From Deroplatys truncata (lineage: Eukaryota > Arthropoda > Insecta > Mantodea > Mantidae): a stretch of 64,000 nt of DNA. Below are positions 48,721-59,840 of the stretch, piece by piece; position 1 is the stretch's first letter, and every line of letters begins with the position of its first letter. The position numbers were made by a program, and so were the translations under genes. The stretch covers positions 37,129,501 through 37,193,500 of the forward strand of contig CM060989.1 in NCBI GenBank assembly GCA_030765065.1, read 5' to 3'. The notes under the pieces were generated by a model that was not told the origin of the DNA, ran no database searches, and saw only the letters and a list, made by a program, of their open reading frames with translations.

Positions 48721-48910
48721 CAACCAGATACGGACGCTTTCTATGCAGACTGTGTTACGCACTGTGAGTAAGCAAAGGTATTATATCGCTTTCGTTGAGT
48801 AAGCTAAACATTAACCATTCCTAGGCTTGGAAGTTGGGGTGGCAATCAGGATGACGATTCCAGAAGTTTTACGCCAGCTATAACACATGTTTTTTTTCTT
48901 GTTTTTTCAG

Positions 48911-49429
48911 GCTCGTCCAAAGCACATGGCTTGTATATCTGTTAGCTGCTTCCACTTGGCAGCAAAGCAAGTGCACCAGTACCAGAAGGGGCAGGGTATG
49001 GAAGATGTAGTGCCAGTCCCGGAGGCTAGAGACCTTGTTGCCATCTCGCAGTGCAAGTGTACTCTTGGAGACCTAGCACGCATGGAAGGCATTATCTCAA
49101 GCAAGTTGGATGCAGAACCAGGGGTAGTGCCTGTCACATCACTTACCTTCCTGCGGTTGTTCACATCGCTGTTTGCAGCAGCCACCGAGCAACTAGGGGT
49201 TGGAGTTCTCTTCACAAAAGTGGTGACCGACCCTTCTCTTTGGCTCAAGCTGGAGATCCTTGCTTGTGATTCTGCCTGTGCCAATTTCCGTCCCAGTGAG
49301 GTTGCACTGGTATTGCTTTGCACACAGTTGGACAAAGTTGCCGACTTCAGCACCAGGCAAGACCCCAGTGTTGGTGCTGAGATCATGCAATTGATCAACT
49401 TTGCCATCGAACTTCAAAAGACTTGTAAG
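48911..49429 (+). CDS. CycG: Cyclin G, coding exon 3 (main exon)
   Basis: Acceptor CTTGTTTTTTCAG, donor TGTAAG|GTAAGT; 173 codons, phase 0 at both ends. It starts ARPKHMACISVSCFHLAAKQ (second half of the cyclin box), then ISQCKCTLGDLARMEGIISS (human cyclin G2: ISQCKCTASDIKRMEKIISE, from memory), which firmly identifies the family. After this come the helices of the second cyclin fold (LTFLRLFTSLFAAATEQLGV; WLKLEILACDSACANFRPSE; VALVLLCTQLDKVADFS). Base composition is clearly higher in G+C than the introns, as expected of conserved coding sequence. The long open frames on the other strand here are shadows. Confidence 0.95.
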
Positions 49430-49624
49430 GTAAGTTGTTAAAATGCAGCTTAGGGATTTGAGTAATATGTATTCTTTATCAAATTCATCTTTGCTTAGAG
49501 GTATCTTTATTAAAAAACTTATATTGTTTATATTATCTGTAGAGAACTGGAAAATTTGTGCCCCCCAAAATTGAAAACTACAGTAAAGTGCATTAAAACA
49601 ATTTTTTGTTGTTGTTCACCAATG

Positions 49625-49850
49625 GCACTGGGGATTAATTGATCTGCATCATTTTCCCTCTGGCTTCCCAATATAAAGTCTGCAAGTTATCACTATTAAG
49701 GCCTTTGCATTTGGCAAGATGCTGTTTGTTCAGGATGACATCTTCACAGAGAGTGCACTTGGGTATAGGTAGGCATCCTATCTTGTAGAGGTGTTCTGCG
49801 AGGCAATCATAGCCAGTTGCCACTGCAGTTTTCCTTGGCATTTTTTTATA
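49625..49850 (-). mobile_element. LINE ORF2 C-terminal fragment
   Basis: Minus strand: RKTAVATGYDCLAEHLYKIG, CTLCEDVILNKQHLAKCKGL, LYWEARGKMMQIN. The CxxC...H...C spacing and flanking pattern are those of non-LTR retrotransposon ORF2 ends; a different lineage from L-a/L-b. Confidence 0.65.
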
Positions 49851-50075
49851 TCAACTCTATCTTTAATATTCTTATAATCTTTATCTTTTAATTTATCTTC
49901 TTCATCAAGTCTCTGCTGTCTTTTGAAATGTTGTTTAATGTTATTTGTTTATTTATTTCTATTTGTCCTGCAGGTTTTATTTGTTGTATTGCACCTTTCT
50001 TTGCTAATTGAACTGTGTTAAAACAGTTTTTATGGCAGTATTTAGTATGTGGAATAGATTTCCACTTGTAAACTA

Positions 50076-50868
50076 CAGTACAACCCCACTAAGTAAATGG
50101 GGCAGAGCAGTTTCGGATAATGCATTTTTCCACATAATTGATGGTAACGATTTTAAGCAGCTAAAGGAAGCATGTAATAATGCTTAATAAAATACCACCG
50201 TATACAGTATAAAATATACATTACAGTATTTATAGAGTATTTCATAAAATCGGTAATTTATTTTGTTAACTTTTTTCTTGCAACGCTTGTGAGCAGCTAT
50301 ATCACACCACAGTTTAATAAGAATCATATCTGTTGGTGTAGATTCACTGCTTTGTTCCACAAAATGCAAGGCAACCTAAATAATGCAAACGTTTTATGCC
50401 ATTGGTCGTAATTCAATATTTCCTGTTGAGATTTGAATATCAATTTGCAGTCATTCTTACCTCTAATGCATTGAATCCCTCGTGTGCTGTCATTCTGTTA
50501 CTTCGAGTTTTTGTTGCATGCTTATTACAACAAATTTTCTTTCTGCCGACATCTTAAACACAATTAAACCACACGGACCAATACCAACAGTAAAATAACT
50601 GGGCATTCCATATTGAATGCGTGTGCAAGCAGTCAACACTTGTTGTAATGGTACAATATTTCTTGGAATGTGGGGTAGGGAAGATTAATGGCATATAATA
50701 CCAAGTACCTGTTTGAATTAGGGTTGGGACAAAAAAACATTGCAACATGTTGCACCAACGTTGCCAGTGCAAATTTGAGCATCTCCTATTTTTTCGTTCA
50801 TTCATTTTTATTTATTTATTTATTTATTGTTTTTCTCTGCCATTATGATTAAGTAGAGTTTTATTGCA
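50076..50868 (+). mobile_element. Non-autonomous pogo/Tigger-like MITE, copy P3
   Basis: TA precedes CAGTACAACCCCAC at 50076; right end 'gagttttattgcag'. Matches P2 over most of its length ('gggcagagcagtt', 'ggataatgcattttt', 'gatggtaacg', 'caatatttcttggaatgtgg'). Extra sequence near the right end (50720-50830) is not in P2. Confidence 0.6.
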
Positions 50869-51482
50869 GTTGTAAACTTTTATAACTTGCCCCATTTGCA
50901 AATTCTTATTTTGACTTGCAAAGAAAAAGGCTTCTGAAAGTTATACAATTTGCCAATTAAGAATAATTCTGATTATAAATCAGCTTGAGTTTCATGATCA
51001 TTGTTTCTACTTAGTGAGTTTAACAATAAATAACTTAAAACATGCAGAAGTGAAGTAATATAGTATATTAAACCATCAAAATAAATTAACTGCATTGCTT
51101 CACATATCTTGGACCCAGTTTCATGGAGCCTTAAGCTACAGTGGAGTTTTATATTGCACAGTGCAAGCAATAAGCTGAGCTTATGTGAGTCTTGACTTAA
51201 ACTTTACTGAATTGTGGTTTAAGCTAAGGAGTCACATGATGAAATGCAAATTACTTTAATCCATATGCACAAGAGAAGACAATCTGGAATGCTTAGAATG
51301 CATCCAAACAATTTTTGCATATACAGTGACGGAAAATTCTATGGGAGCTTCCAATTAAGTAAAGTTGGCAGTGATAGTACTAAAAATTATTAATGATAAA
51401 ACTAAACATGAAATCAACTGATAAGCAAAATTTAATTATACTTTTATCATTTACTTTGTCATACTCATTGCAGTAAAATCTA

Positions 51483-52675
51483 CAGAGAGCCAAAAAACTA
51501 TGAACCGGCTGCGCAGGGTTTTTTCTGTCCGCATCCTCTGTGCTCATTGCTGTCTGCTGCTATCAGAAAAGCGCGGGTGAAACCATACAACACTTTTAAA
51601 ACTACTTTTAAAGGCTTTACTTACCAACTTTATGAAAGGAGATGCTAAAACTGGCCACCATCGCTGTCCATACATTTTGACACCTCTTTAGGAAACTATC
51701 CATCACTCGCCGTAGTTTATGTTGAGAAATGCTGGCAATTTCCTGGCGTGTATTTTGTTTTAATTTTTCCAGGATGCGTGGTTTTGTCTTGTACACTTTA
51801 AGTTACCCCAGAGATAGGAATTTCAGGGGGTTAGGTTGGGGGACCGAGGGGGCCACAAATCTCTACTAATAATTCTGTCTTCAAACGCACTTTCAATTGT
51901 TCTCATCAAAATTTTGGCCATATAAGCTGTTGCAGGGTCTTGTTGAAAAAAGGCAAATTCACGATCCCTGTCAATTCTCTAAAAATTTATTGTATAGTTC
52001 ATGAATTGTTGTGCGGCCTGAACTTTTATACCTGGAAATCTTTCTACAAATTGTATTTCACTTGGAGAGCTGACTGAGTTAACACATACGAATCATAAAT
52101 AAATGCACGCTGTGTGGTAGAAAGATATACTGAGCCATAATATACTTTGTGACTAACTACAGGACAAAATAATAAATAACTCATAATAACTGAACTACAT
52201 CACATCACCGTCAACTGCACTTCACACTGCAGAACAAAACCATGTCAACAACGTAGCCTTGTTTATAGCAGTGGTGTGTTATGTTTCCACATGCAGCGGT
52301 AATATTGTTTGTGAAGTACCCCTTCATGACGAAAAATTGGCATATGGTGTGCCATGAGCAGAGAGAGAGTTATAGGGCCAATTTTTCTTTTAGAGTAAAC
52401 AGTTGATGCCCGTACATATGCAAATACAATTTTACGCTCACCCATGGCGAGTGATGGATAGTTTCCTAAAGAGGTGCCAAAAATGTCTGGACGACAGTGT
52501 CCAGTTTCAGCATCTCCTTTCATAAAGTTGGTAAGTAAAGCCTTTAAAAGTAGTTTTAAAAATGTTGTATGGTTCCATCTGTGCCTTTCTATGAAAGCGG
52601 CAGACAGCAATGAGCGATGAGGATGCGGGCAGGAAAAACACTGCGAGCCGGTTCGTAGTTTTTTGGCTCTCTCTG
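51483..52675. mobile_element. Palindromic mariner-type element M2
   Basis: TA (51481-51482; 52676-52677) flanks termini CAGAGAGAGCC-like and inverted. Left arm (51483-about 52000) and right arm (about 52440-52675) repeat the same sequence as M1's arms ('tgaaaggagatgctgaaact', 'aaactatccatcac', 'caatttcctggc'). The middle (52000-52440) differs. Transposase C-terminal remnants only. Confidence 0.75.
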
Positions 52676-53591
52676 TATATGTATTACTTGATATTTCAGG
52701 AGCAGTGCTCTCTTGGCAGAATCAATGTTTTTTTTGACATTGAGGTTTTATGTAAGTGGAAGCTTGTTAATTGTAGTTGGAGATTTTTCCGTAAATCTAC
52801 AGCATACAGAGCTGTCAAAATTGTTTCACACTAATCTAATCCACTCTTCAAATTGAAATTTTTTTCCCAAGTTTGGTTTTTCTTACTCCATAGTAATTCA
52901 TCCAATTGCTTACACTCTATTATATTCACAGTACTTTCAACTAAACTTTTTTCAGTAATTTTAACTATGTTGCTGGATAAGCTACAAAAACTCTGGGAAT
53001 GGCATTGCCATAAACAAATGATGGGAATTCATTCAATGTGCAAGCATTACCAACTTTTCAGTTCTTTGGAGTTGTTGAGCTCAGTAAATCCGAATGTGGT
53101 GGTCCCATAGTAAAACTCACAAACCTTAAACCAAAGTGTAAGCTTTGCTTAAGCGGCAGCTGTAGCTTATTAAAGCTTTGGCTTAAGCTTGAACTGTGAA
53201 GAAACTGTCCTTAGTTTGATACATATTTTGATAAACTGTCTGAATCTTCAGCTCCTTGTTGACTGTCAAGAGGTCCCATCATGGTTCTTGGTGCTTTGAG
53301 TGGTATCAGATGTGAATATAATGTTTTCTTTGTTGGTAATTCACCATTGATCAACATTTCTGATACTACTACTTGTACATGTTTTCTCATATGCTCAGTT
53401 CTTTTCAGTGTTTTTAGGGATGGGTATCTTACAATTTCATATTCATCTCAGAAGTATGCTACTATGCTAACTTGTCTTGATTGTATTTGAACACTTCTTT
53501 CCATCTTGTGTTCATGGTTTTCCTGATATATATCTTATCACACTCAGTTAATTAAGTTCAAAATCATACTAGTGCCCGCCCAAAAAAAATT

Positions 53592-53747
53592 TCTGATGTC
53601 TTACACTCACATGACTTTCTCTACTCTTGTATAAACTATTTTTGCAAATGCTTATTCTCCATATGCTTCATGTTAATCAAGATATCGAGATGTTAATCCT
53701 ATTGCTAATTTTCTTGTAGATGCAAGGGAAATTGGTAGGCTTTAAGT
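53592..53747 (+). repeat. Family A repeat, 5' end only (copy A6)
   Basis: Starts 'tctgatgtcttacactcaca' after an A-run and stops at 'ggtaggctttaag', just before element E. Confidence 0.7.
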
Positions 53748-53764
53748 TTATTTGGAGAGTAACA

Positions 53765-54550
53765 GCTGGTTCACAACCAATGAGAACGAGAAAGTTGAAA
53801 TACATGTATTCAAATGGGAGCGCTCGCAATCGACAGCAAACGTTCCCGGGCTCCGGGAACAGGAAGTAAGAGTTTCCCAAATTTTAACTTTCTTGTTCTC
53901 ATTCCCGGGCACAGCATATTAGATCCATATTGTGCATATTAAACTCTTCACTTGAGATTATTCTAGGTGGCCGTGACATGAAACAGCCACTAGTGCTCTC
54001 AATAGTCGCAAGCTGGAAACGTGAAACTGGAAGAAATTAGTAGTAAATGTGCTTCCTAACCTCATCCCGACACCTGCAAATCCAATGAGCGTTGGTTTCT
54101 CTGGAGAAAGGGTCATTTTTAGTTTGTTTATATGCAACTCAAAACTGGCTATTACCTCAAAAACAATGGCAAAAGCTACAAAGAACAGCAAAAACCAGTG
54201 GAAATTAAAAAAGAACAATAAACAACTTCAATGTATGCCATTAAATAAAGGTATGAAAGCTTGGTACAACTAGAGGGATCGGAAATGTAATAGATATGCA
54301 TTTAGATAATGCTTACTCTATCAAATTTTGATGTTGGCTAACCAGCATTATGTTGGCTAAATTGGAAGTAGGTGAAAAAATATCATTGGGCAGTTTAAAA
54401 ACAAATGAAATCCCAATGTGCAAAATCCAGTTTTATTTTGATATGATCATCGATATGCATTCATTTCGTTACCGGGCTGTTGTGAACAATATCTTGTATG
54501 GTGTATTGCTTCCCGCTCTGCTTACTGTTCTCGGGTGGTTGTGAACCAGC
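53765..54550. mobile_element. TIR DNA transposon 'E', complete copy
   Basis: Perfect 15-bp terminal inverted repeats GCTGGTTCACAACCA (53765-53779) and their reverse complement (54536-54550), plus further matching subterminal 'gagaac' sequence. About 786 bp; no recognisable transposase. Its right part matches the outer layer of the nest at the window start. Confidence 0.7.
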
Positions 54551-54746
54551 CTTAACTATAGGGAAGCTCATCCGGACATTGTGGTACTGGCTAGTGTTAC
54601 AGTGTTCAATTTTTAGTTTGAGTGGCTCATGTTAAAAGCTCTGGTTTTAGTGTCAGCTGTCTAAAAGTAGTATTCAGTAAATTCAAATGGTTTATGACAT
54701 ATAATATTGCCATTGTCTTCTAATCACTCTTGTCTGTTTATTTCAG

Positions 54747-54955
54747 ATTCCAGAAACTACTTTTTTCTGCTGCCATGAAATAGTAATGTCAATTCTAGCT
54801 CGTTATAATGCCCAGTGTCAGATGCCACACAGACAACGCCTAGTCTGGAAATTGTCGCAGCGTACACTGAGATATTTGCGACCTACAGATAAGCTCACTT
54901 CCATACTGCCAACAATTAATGAACATGGGCAACTGCAGTTGCCTGCCCGCATAAG
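54747..54955 (+). CDS. CycG: Cyclin G, coding exon 4
   Basis: Acceptor TTTATTTCAG, donor ATAAG|GTAAAC, ending after two bases of a codon. It reads IPETTFFCCHEIVMSILARY, then NAQCQMPHRQRLVWKLSQRT and LRYLRPTDKLTSILPTINEH. This aligns to the cyclin G2 C-terminal fold (DTEFFYWRELVSKCLAEYSS; KLVWIVSRRTAQNL, from memory). AG|G across the intron gives Arg. Confidence 0.92.
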
Positions 54956-54999
54956 GTAAACACCGTGTTTAATATTGCTCTGTTTCATACATACTAGAA

Positions 55000-55405
55000 A
55001 GGTAGAGTTACACTGAAAAATTAAATGTCATTGTTAGGATTTGAACCACGGATCTTCAGCTTTCCGTCCATGGCAACATGCTGGCATGACATTAAATTCC
55101 CCACTGACTTGCATTTTTTCCCGGTAAACCACAAGACATTTTCAAATTCATTTTAAGGTAACTTATCCCAATGGCAACTTACAATCTTGCAAGTACTTTA
55201 AATACCGGGTTTTATAGTTAACCATTATTAGGCCATTAAATGTAATGGGGGGGGGGGATGTGAGTCATTTGGGGAATTTAATGTTGTGCTGGCGTGTTGC
55301 CATGGTAGCTCATGGTAGAGCAGCAGAATGGAAAGCTGAAGGTCTGTAGTTCAAACTCTGGCTGTGGCATTCAATTTTTCAGTCAGATTCTATCTTTCCA
55401 ACTTT
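55000..55405. repeat. Palindromic tRNA-like element T1 in Cyclin G intron 4
   Basis: The right arm has a tRNA-like head: A box 'tagctcatggtagagcagca' and B box 'GTTCAAACTCTGG'. The left arm carries the reverse complement ('aggatttgaaccacggatct', 'ggcaacatgctgg'). Same family as T2 at 59211-59702. Ends approximate. Fills most of the 550-bp intron. Confidence 0.7.
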
Positions 55406-55505
55406 AACCTACACATGGCTTGTTTGGAAAAACATGAATTATCTTTCATGTTGGGTTCATGCTGAATGTAATGTTGTATCTGTATTGTGCTTAATTTTTA
55501 TACAG

Positions 55506-55686
55506 GTCTGGAAGTGTTAGTTCGGATGAAAGCTGTGATTCTGAAAAAGAGGATGTGGCAACTGCAGAGTGGAGCCCATCTCTGAATCCTGTAGATTGGG
55601 CCAGGGGCGCCATGAATACCCTTCCTGAGGAGGAGGAAATTTCTGATGGCTCTGCAAAGTTTCTGCACAACACAATGGTAGCTTAA
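55506..55686 (+). CDS. CycG: Cyclin G, last coding exon and stop
   Basis: Acceptor TTTTTATACAG. Reads (R)SGSVSSDESCDSEKEDVAT, AEWSPSLNPVDWARGAMNTL, PEEEEISDGSAKFLHNTMVA, then TAA. The Ser/Glu/Asp-rich, PEST-like tail resembles the acidic C-terminus of cyclin G2, which is tied to rapid turnover in that family. The five exons total 1,155 bp, 384 residues plus stop, with no internal stops. Confidence 0.88.
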
Positions 55687-56135
55687 ATAAATTCCACTTG
55701 GGCCTCAACTTAAAAGTATTTATAATTTTGTGCTGTATCTGTTGTAAACAAGAAACAGCAACAAAAAAAATTCTACAAAAAGCTGTGAAAAGAATTAAAA
55801 AAAAAAGTACAAAATATATCTGTAAAAGCGCTCATAAAAAGTTTTTGTACCTATTAAATATGTTATTGTAAACAAAAGTTGGCTTTGTAGTTACTTTGTT
55901 AACCAACATGATTTCAACTTTTCTCTGTGCTCACAGCTACACTTTTCTACTAATAATGCTTTGTGTTGCCATGACGGAGAAAAATCTCGGTGTTATGCTA
56001 GTCATGTTGTTACCAGCAATTATTTCATAGTGGCATTTTTCGATGTCTGGTGTAGCAGCAGCATATTGTTGTATATTGAAAATTCAATTAAATGCTCCCA
56101 CCGTTTAATGAGGCATTACATGTTGGTTAAATTTA
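55687..56135 (+). other. Start of the Cyclin G 3' UTR
   Basis: AATAAA overlaps the stop region (55686 onward), too close to be the usual poly(A) signal. The next convincing AATAAA is at about 57560 beyond the mariner M4, so the UTR may include that element or end earlier at a variant signal. Otherwise AT-rich and featureless. Confidence 0.4.
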
Positions 56136-57136
56136 CGACGGGCATCCGATAAGTAAGTTTCCCTATTTTATAAAACACATTACACACAATTGATCATTTT
56201 GAATTAATTTTATTTATATTGTACTATCCTCCTGTTACTTATTTACATAACATGTTTTTCCAAACATTTTTGGGAATGTAACACAAGTTTTTCCAAGCCA
56301 GTGTTGTACCAGGTTGGGTCCCGTGCTCGCAACCAGCTGTTCACTGATTTGACTTCATCATCGGTGTTAAAAGTGCTTACCTTTGAGTTGGAGGAACATG
56401 TGAAAATCACTTGGGGCAACCTCCGGTGAATACAGAGGATACAAGAAAACTTCCAGGTCGAATCTTGACCCAAGCGGAGCTCAGAAGATTCAACTGGGAA
56501 GTTTTCTCGCATCCTTCATATTCACCAGATCTTTTCCTGAAGTGATTTTCATGTTTCCCTGACTTAAAGATCATCTTGGAGGTAAGCATTTTAACACCAT
56601 GACAAAGATCAATCAGAAGTGAACAGCTGGTTATGAGCAGAGGACCTGACTTCTGGTTAACTTCTGATTGATCTTTGTCACGGTGTTGCAGTGCTTACCT
56701 CCAAGATGACCTTTAAGTCAGGGAAACATGTGAAAATCACTTCGGAAAAGATCTGGTGAACATGGAGGATGCGAGAAAACTTCCCAGTTGAATCTTCTGA
56801 GCTCCGCCTGGGTCAAGATTCGACTTGGAAGTTTTCTTGTATCCTCCGTATTCACCGGAGCTTGCCCCAAGTGATTTTCACATGTTCCTCCAACTCAAAG
56901 GTAAGCACTTTTAACACCGATGATGAAGTCAAATCAGTGAACAGTTGGTTACGAGCACAGGACACGACCTGGTACAATACTGCTTGGAAAAGCTTGTATC
57001 ACGTCCCCAAAAATATGTTGATTATGTAGAAAAGTAACAGAAGGATTGTACAATATAAATAAAATTAATTCTACATGATCAATTGTGTGTAATGTTTTTT
57101 ATAAAATAGGGAAAGTTACTTATTGGACGATCCTCG
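56136..57136. mobile_element. Four-segment palindromic mariner M4
   Basis: TA at 56134-56135 and 57137-57138; long TIRs (about 95 bp) starting CGACGGGCATCCGATAAGTA and CGAGGATCGTCCAATAAGTA. Between them the same transposase 3' segment appears in order minus (about 56243-56470), plus (56475-56645), minus (56650-56815), plus (56820-57030). The reading TDDEVKSVNSWLRA-D-TWYNT is the C-terminus of a mariner transposase. Reverse junctions lie near 56472, 56648 and 56817. Confidence 0.75.
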
Positions 57137-58301
57137 TATAATTGATTTAAAGTCACTGTCATCGTGAGGCAGTTTCATTGGTGCCAGATTGCACAGCTCG
57201 GTTGGTATTTAAGTTAATAGCATTTAAAAATCTCAGGGGGAAGTAAAAATATTACTGGACCATTAAATTTATGTATATGCACAATGAACCAAAACTGAAT
57301 GAAGAGTACAAATATCACGGCAAGGTGCAAATCGACTGTTGGTGGCATGGTTTCCACCATTATCTGTATGTTTTGGTTTCATGTACATTTAAAATACATA
57401 TAAAGCCTAAGAGCTGTGAAATACTGTTAGGAGACTGTGTACATAGTGACCATTGCAAAACGTTAAATCCTTTTAGAGCCTACCTTTTTTAATATTATGA
57501 TTATTTTTAAGTTTTTTAATTTTTATAAAATTGTTTGTGCAGTAGCCCTTTTGTTTACAAATAAAAAATATGTAACATAGCTATTGAGTGAGAAAATGTT
57601 TTTATAATGTGTTAAGTCAAGGGAAGTTCTGTGTCTATGTCTGTGTGTGTGTGTGTGAGAGTGAGTGAAAGAGAGAGATTACGACTTCGGCTGAGAAAAT
57701 AAAGGAACTTAATTATCCTTTAATTTCTATATCAGCACAAGGCAGTTCAGTGCGTTTATGTACATGCCAGAGAGTGATAATTGTGTATTGTTATTCACTA
57801 TATGATGCAAGTGTAGAAGGAAGAGAAGTTATTTTTTATTTGAATTTAAATAATGTTAGTAAAGTATTTTCGTAGTTTAGTAAACAAGCAGTGTTCGTAT
57901 ACTGCGGATGAAGGCCAGCGATGTATGTATACACTACGTATAATTACTTATTGTAAGCTAATGTTGTCTCTCAAAAGAAAATTTATGTATGTAAATATAT
58001 TTAATTTAATCTACGAAACAAATATAACATCAAATTGCCACTCCAACATTTTTATAAGAATTATTTTGCATGCATCCAGTGCATATTAAGCTTTAATCCT
58101 TTCCTTAATATCATGCAGTAGACTCTGTACCTACGTCAAGCAGTGGGCATTCTGATTTAATTTGGTCTTTATAATAGTGAAAACTCCTATTTCAAAGTGT
58201 GTGATAAATTATATTGGCCTGAGTTAGAAGGTTGCATTTGTGTATGTGAACACATTCGACTGTGTGGCAAACATTATTTAATCTTCCCTTACACTATACA
58301 G
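57137..58301. other. Likely 3' UTR tail and intergenic sequence
   Basis: AATAAAAAATA at about 57560 and AATAAAGG at about 57700 are candidate poly(A) signals for Cyclin G. A (TG)n then GAGA-rich run at 57640-57680. Nothing else recognised. Confidence 0.4.
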
Positions 58302-58520
58302 GATGCGAGAGAACCTCCCAGTTTAATCTTCTGAGCTCTGCCTGGGTCAAGATTCAACTTGGAGGTTTTCTCATATCCTCCATATTCACCTGAGCTTGCC
58401 CCCAAGTGATTTTCATATGTTTCCCTGACTCGAAGGCCACCATGGAGGTAAGCACTTTAGCACCGTGACGAAGATGAATTGGAAATGAACCAGAAGTCTG
58501 GTTCTGTGCTCGTAACCAGC
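58302..58520. mobile_element. Fragment of the M4 mariner family, with reverse junction
   Basis: 'ggatgcgagagaacctccca'...'caacttggaggttttctc' repeats the minus-to-plus junction found in M4 near 56817, followed by the plus segment. It shows that this rearranged form exists in more than one place. Confidence 0.65.
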
Positions 58521-58849
58521 TGTGGATGGCTGTTAAATTTGGTACATAACCCCCATAGAACTGAGATTATGGCAAAGAATAGGGTCCGACAGAGGAATGG
58601 GGGATTTTACATTGCCTTTTCTCTTATGGCTCAATGAATAGCATGAAAACTGCATGCGCATTCTGTTACTATAATAATGCCATTCAATCAACATGGATCA
58701 GTGGACAGGTCAACATTGTGTTTTTGCAGTGAAAAGTTTTTATAAAAAATAGTTATGAGGCCTCTAGATGCCAATTTTGTTGTCATTTTAATTTAGGATG
58801 CCATTACCTTATCCCATCTGCTCATTCCATAAAAATATGTGTTAACGTC

Positions 58850-59840
58850 TTTGAGGAAACTGATTCAACACTGAAGAAGGCTCCAGGTAGCAGAAGGACC
58901 AAGCGCATATCAGAAAATATTGTCTTCTGGGATAATTGGCCCTTTCTTTTTGAGGATGATGAGGGGAAAATGATGTGCGTGAGCATGATTGAAACCTTGG
59001 AACTACGTGATTTCACCAAGTTGGAGTCACTAGTCATATTGCAGAAGCCTACATGAATGCCATAAGACGACTTTTCCGAAATGAAATGTCCAATAGAGGT
59101 GACATCGGCTGGCCAACGAGATCCCCAGATTTGACAGTGTGCGATTTCTTATTATGGGGAGTGTTGTCTTTAAAGATCATTTGCAAAATATTGAAACACT
59201 AAAGGCCAATGGAATTAAGTGTTCTTCCACACAAGCCCTGTGTTGGACAAGGTTGAAAAAGTAGAATCAGACGGCTGAAAAATTCAATGCCATAGTTGGG
59301 ATTTGAACTACAGATCTCCCGGTCTCCATCTGGTTGCTCTAACCACTGGGGTACCGTGGTAACATGCTGGCGTGACATTAAACTCTCCAACTGATTCACA
59401 TTTTTCCTGGTAAACCACAAGGAGATCATTAATTGACCTAATAGTGGTTGAAACTATAAAGCCCGGGACTTAAAGTACTTACAGCATTGTAGGTCGCCCT
59501 CGGGGTATGTCATCTCAATACAATTTGAGATCTCCTTGTGGTTTACCGTGGGAAAAATGTGAATCAGTTGGAGAATTTAGTGTTGTGCCGGCATGTTGCC
59601 ATGGTAACTCGGAGACTAGAGCAACCGGATGGAGACTGGGAGATTCGTAGTTCAAATCCCGGCTATGGCATTGAATTTTTCAGTCGTCTGATTCTACTTT
59701 TCCACTAAAGGCCAATATTTGTTATGAAATTGCCAATGTTCTACTGGACATGTTAAGTGCTATATGCACAACTTATGGCTGAGGTTTGAAGAGTCTCTGC
59801 AAGTGAATGGTCATCACTTGAAAGACATTTTCAAGAAATA
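58850..59840 (+). mobile_element. Mariner-superfamily transposase relic M3, interrupted by T2
   Basis: Broken frames: FEDDEGKMMCVSMIETLELR, then AEAYMNAIRRLFRNEMSNRG, GDIGWPTRSPDLTVCDFLLW (the PxRSPDLT-CDF box with the third catalytic Asp), and beyond the insertion ICYEIANVLLDMLSAICTTY and NGHHLKDIFKK, the transposase end. The IS630-Tc1-mariner superfamily. Several frameshifts. Confidence 0.7.
59211..59702. mobile_element. Palindromic tRNA-like element T2 with 14-bp target duplication
   Basis: CACTAAAGGCCAAT is repeated exactly at 59197-59210 and 59703-59716, and the transposase reading of M3 resumes across it. Inside, 59252-about 59420 and about 59520-59700 are inverted copies. Each has a tRNA-like B box (GTTCAAATCCCGG on the plus strand at about 59651) and an A-box-like 'catggtaactcggagactag' region. 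About 100 bp of unpaired sequence joins the arms. Confidence 0.75.

Larger units (their letters stand above)
41695..48910 (+). other. Cyclin G intron 2, packed with mobile elements
   Basis: GTATGT donor, TTTTTTCAG acceptor. Holds palindromic mariner M1, a DDE transposon, an LTR-like region, an interrupted family A copy with two SINEs and a second DDE relic. 42986-43490, 45540-46200 and 47470-47830 hold nothing I recognise. Confidence 0.8.
49430..54746 (+). other. Cyclin G intron 3, filled with mobile elements
   Basis: Contains a LINE remnant, pogo MITE P3, palindromic mariner M2, a family A fragment and TIR element E. 53211-53590 shows nothing recognised. 51115-51200 and 53095-53210 share 'cttaagctacagt'-like inverted motifs and may be ends of an older element into which M2 inserted. 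Confidence 0.8.

Noticed and set aside
48907-49407. Long open frame on the minus strand (166 codons)
   Set aside because: It is the antisense shadow of Cyclin G exon 3, whose plus-strand frame matches the family and has proper splice sites.
55315-55370. tRNA gene
   Set aside because: tRNA-like A and B boxes, but embedded in a palindromic repeat with a second inverted copy and no convincing acceptor stem.
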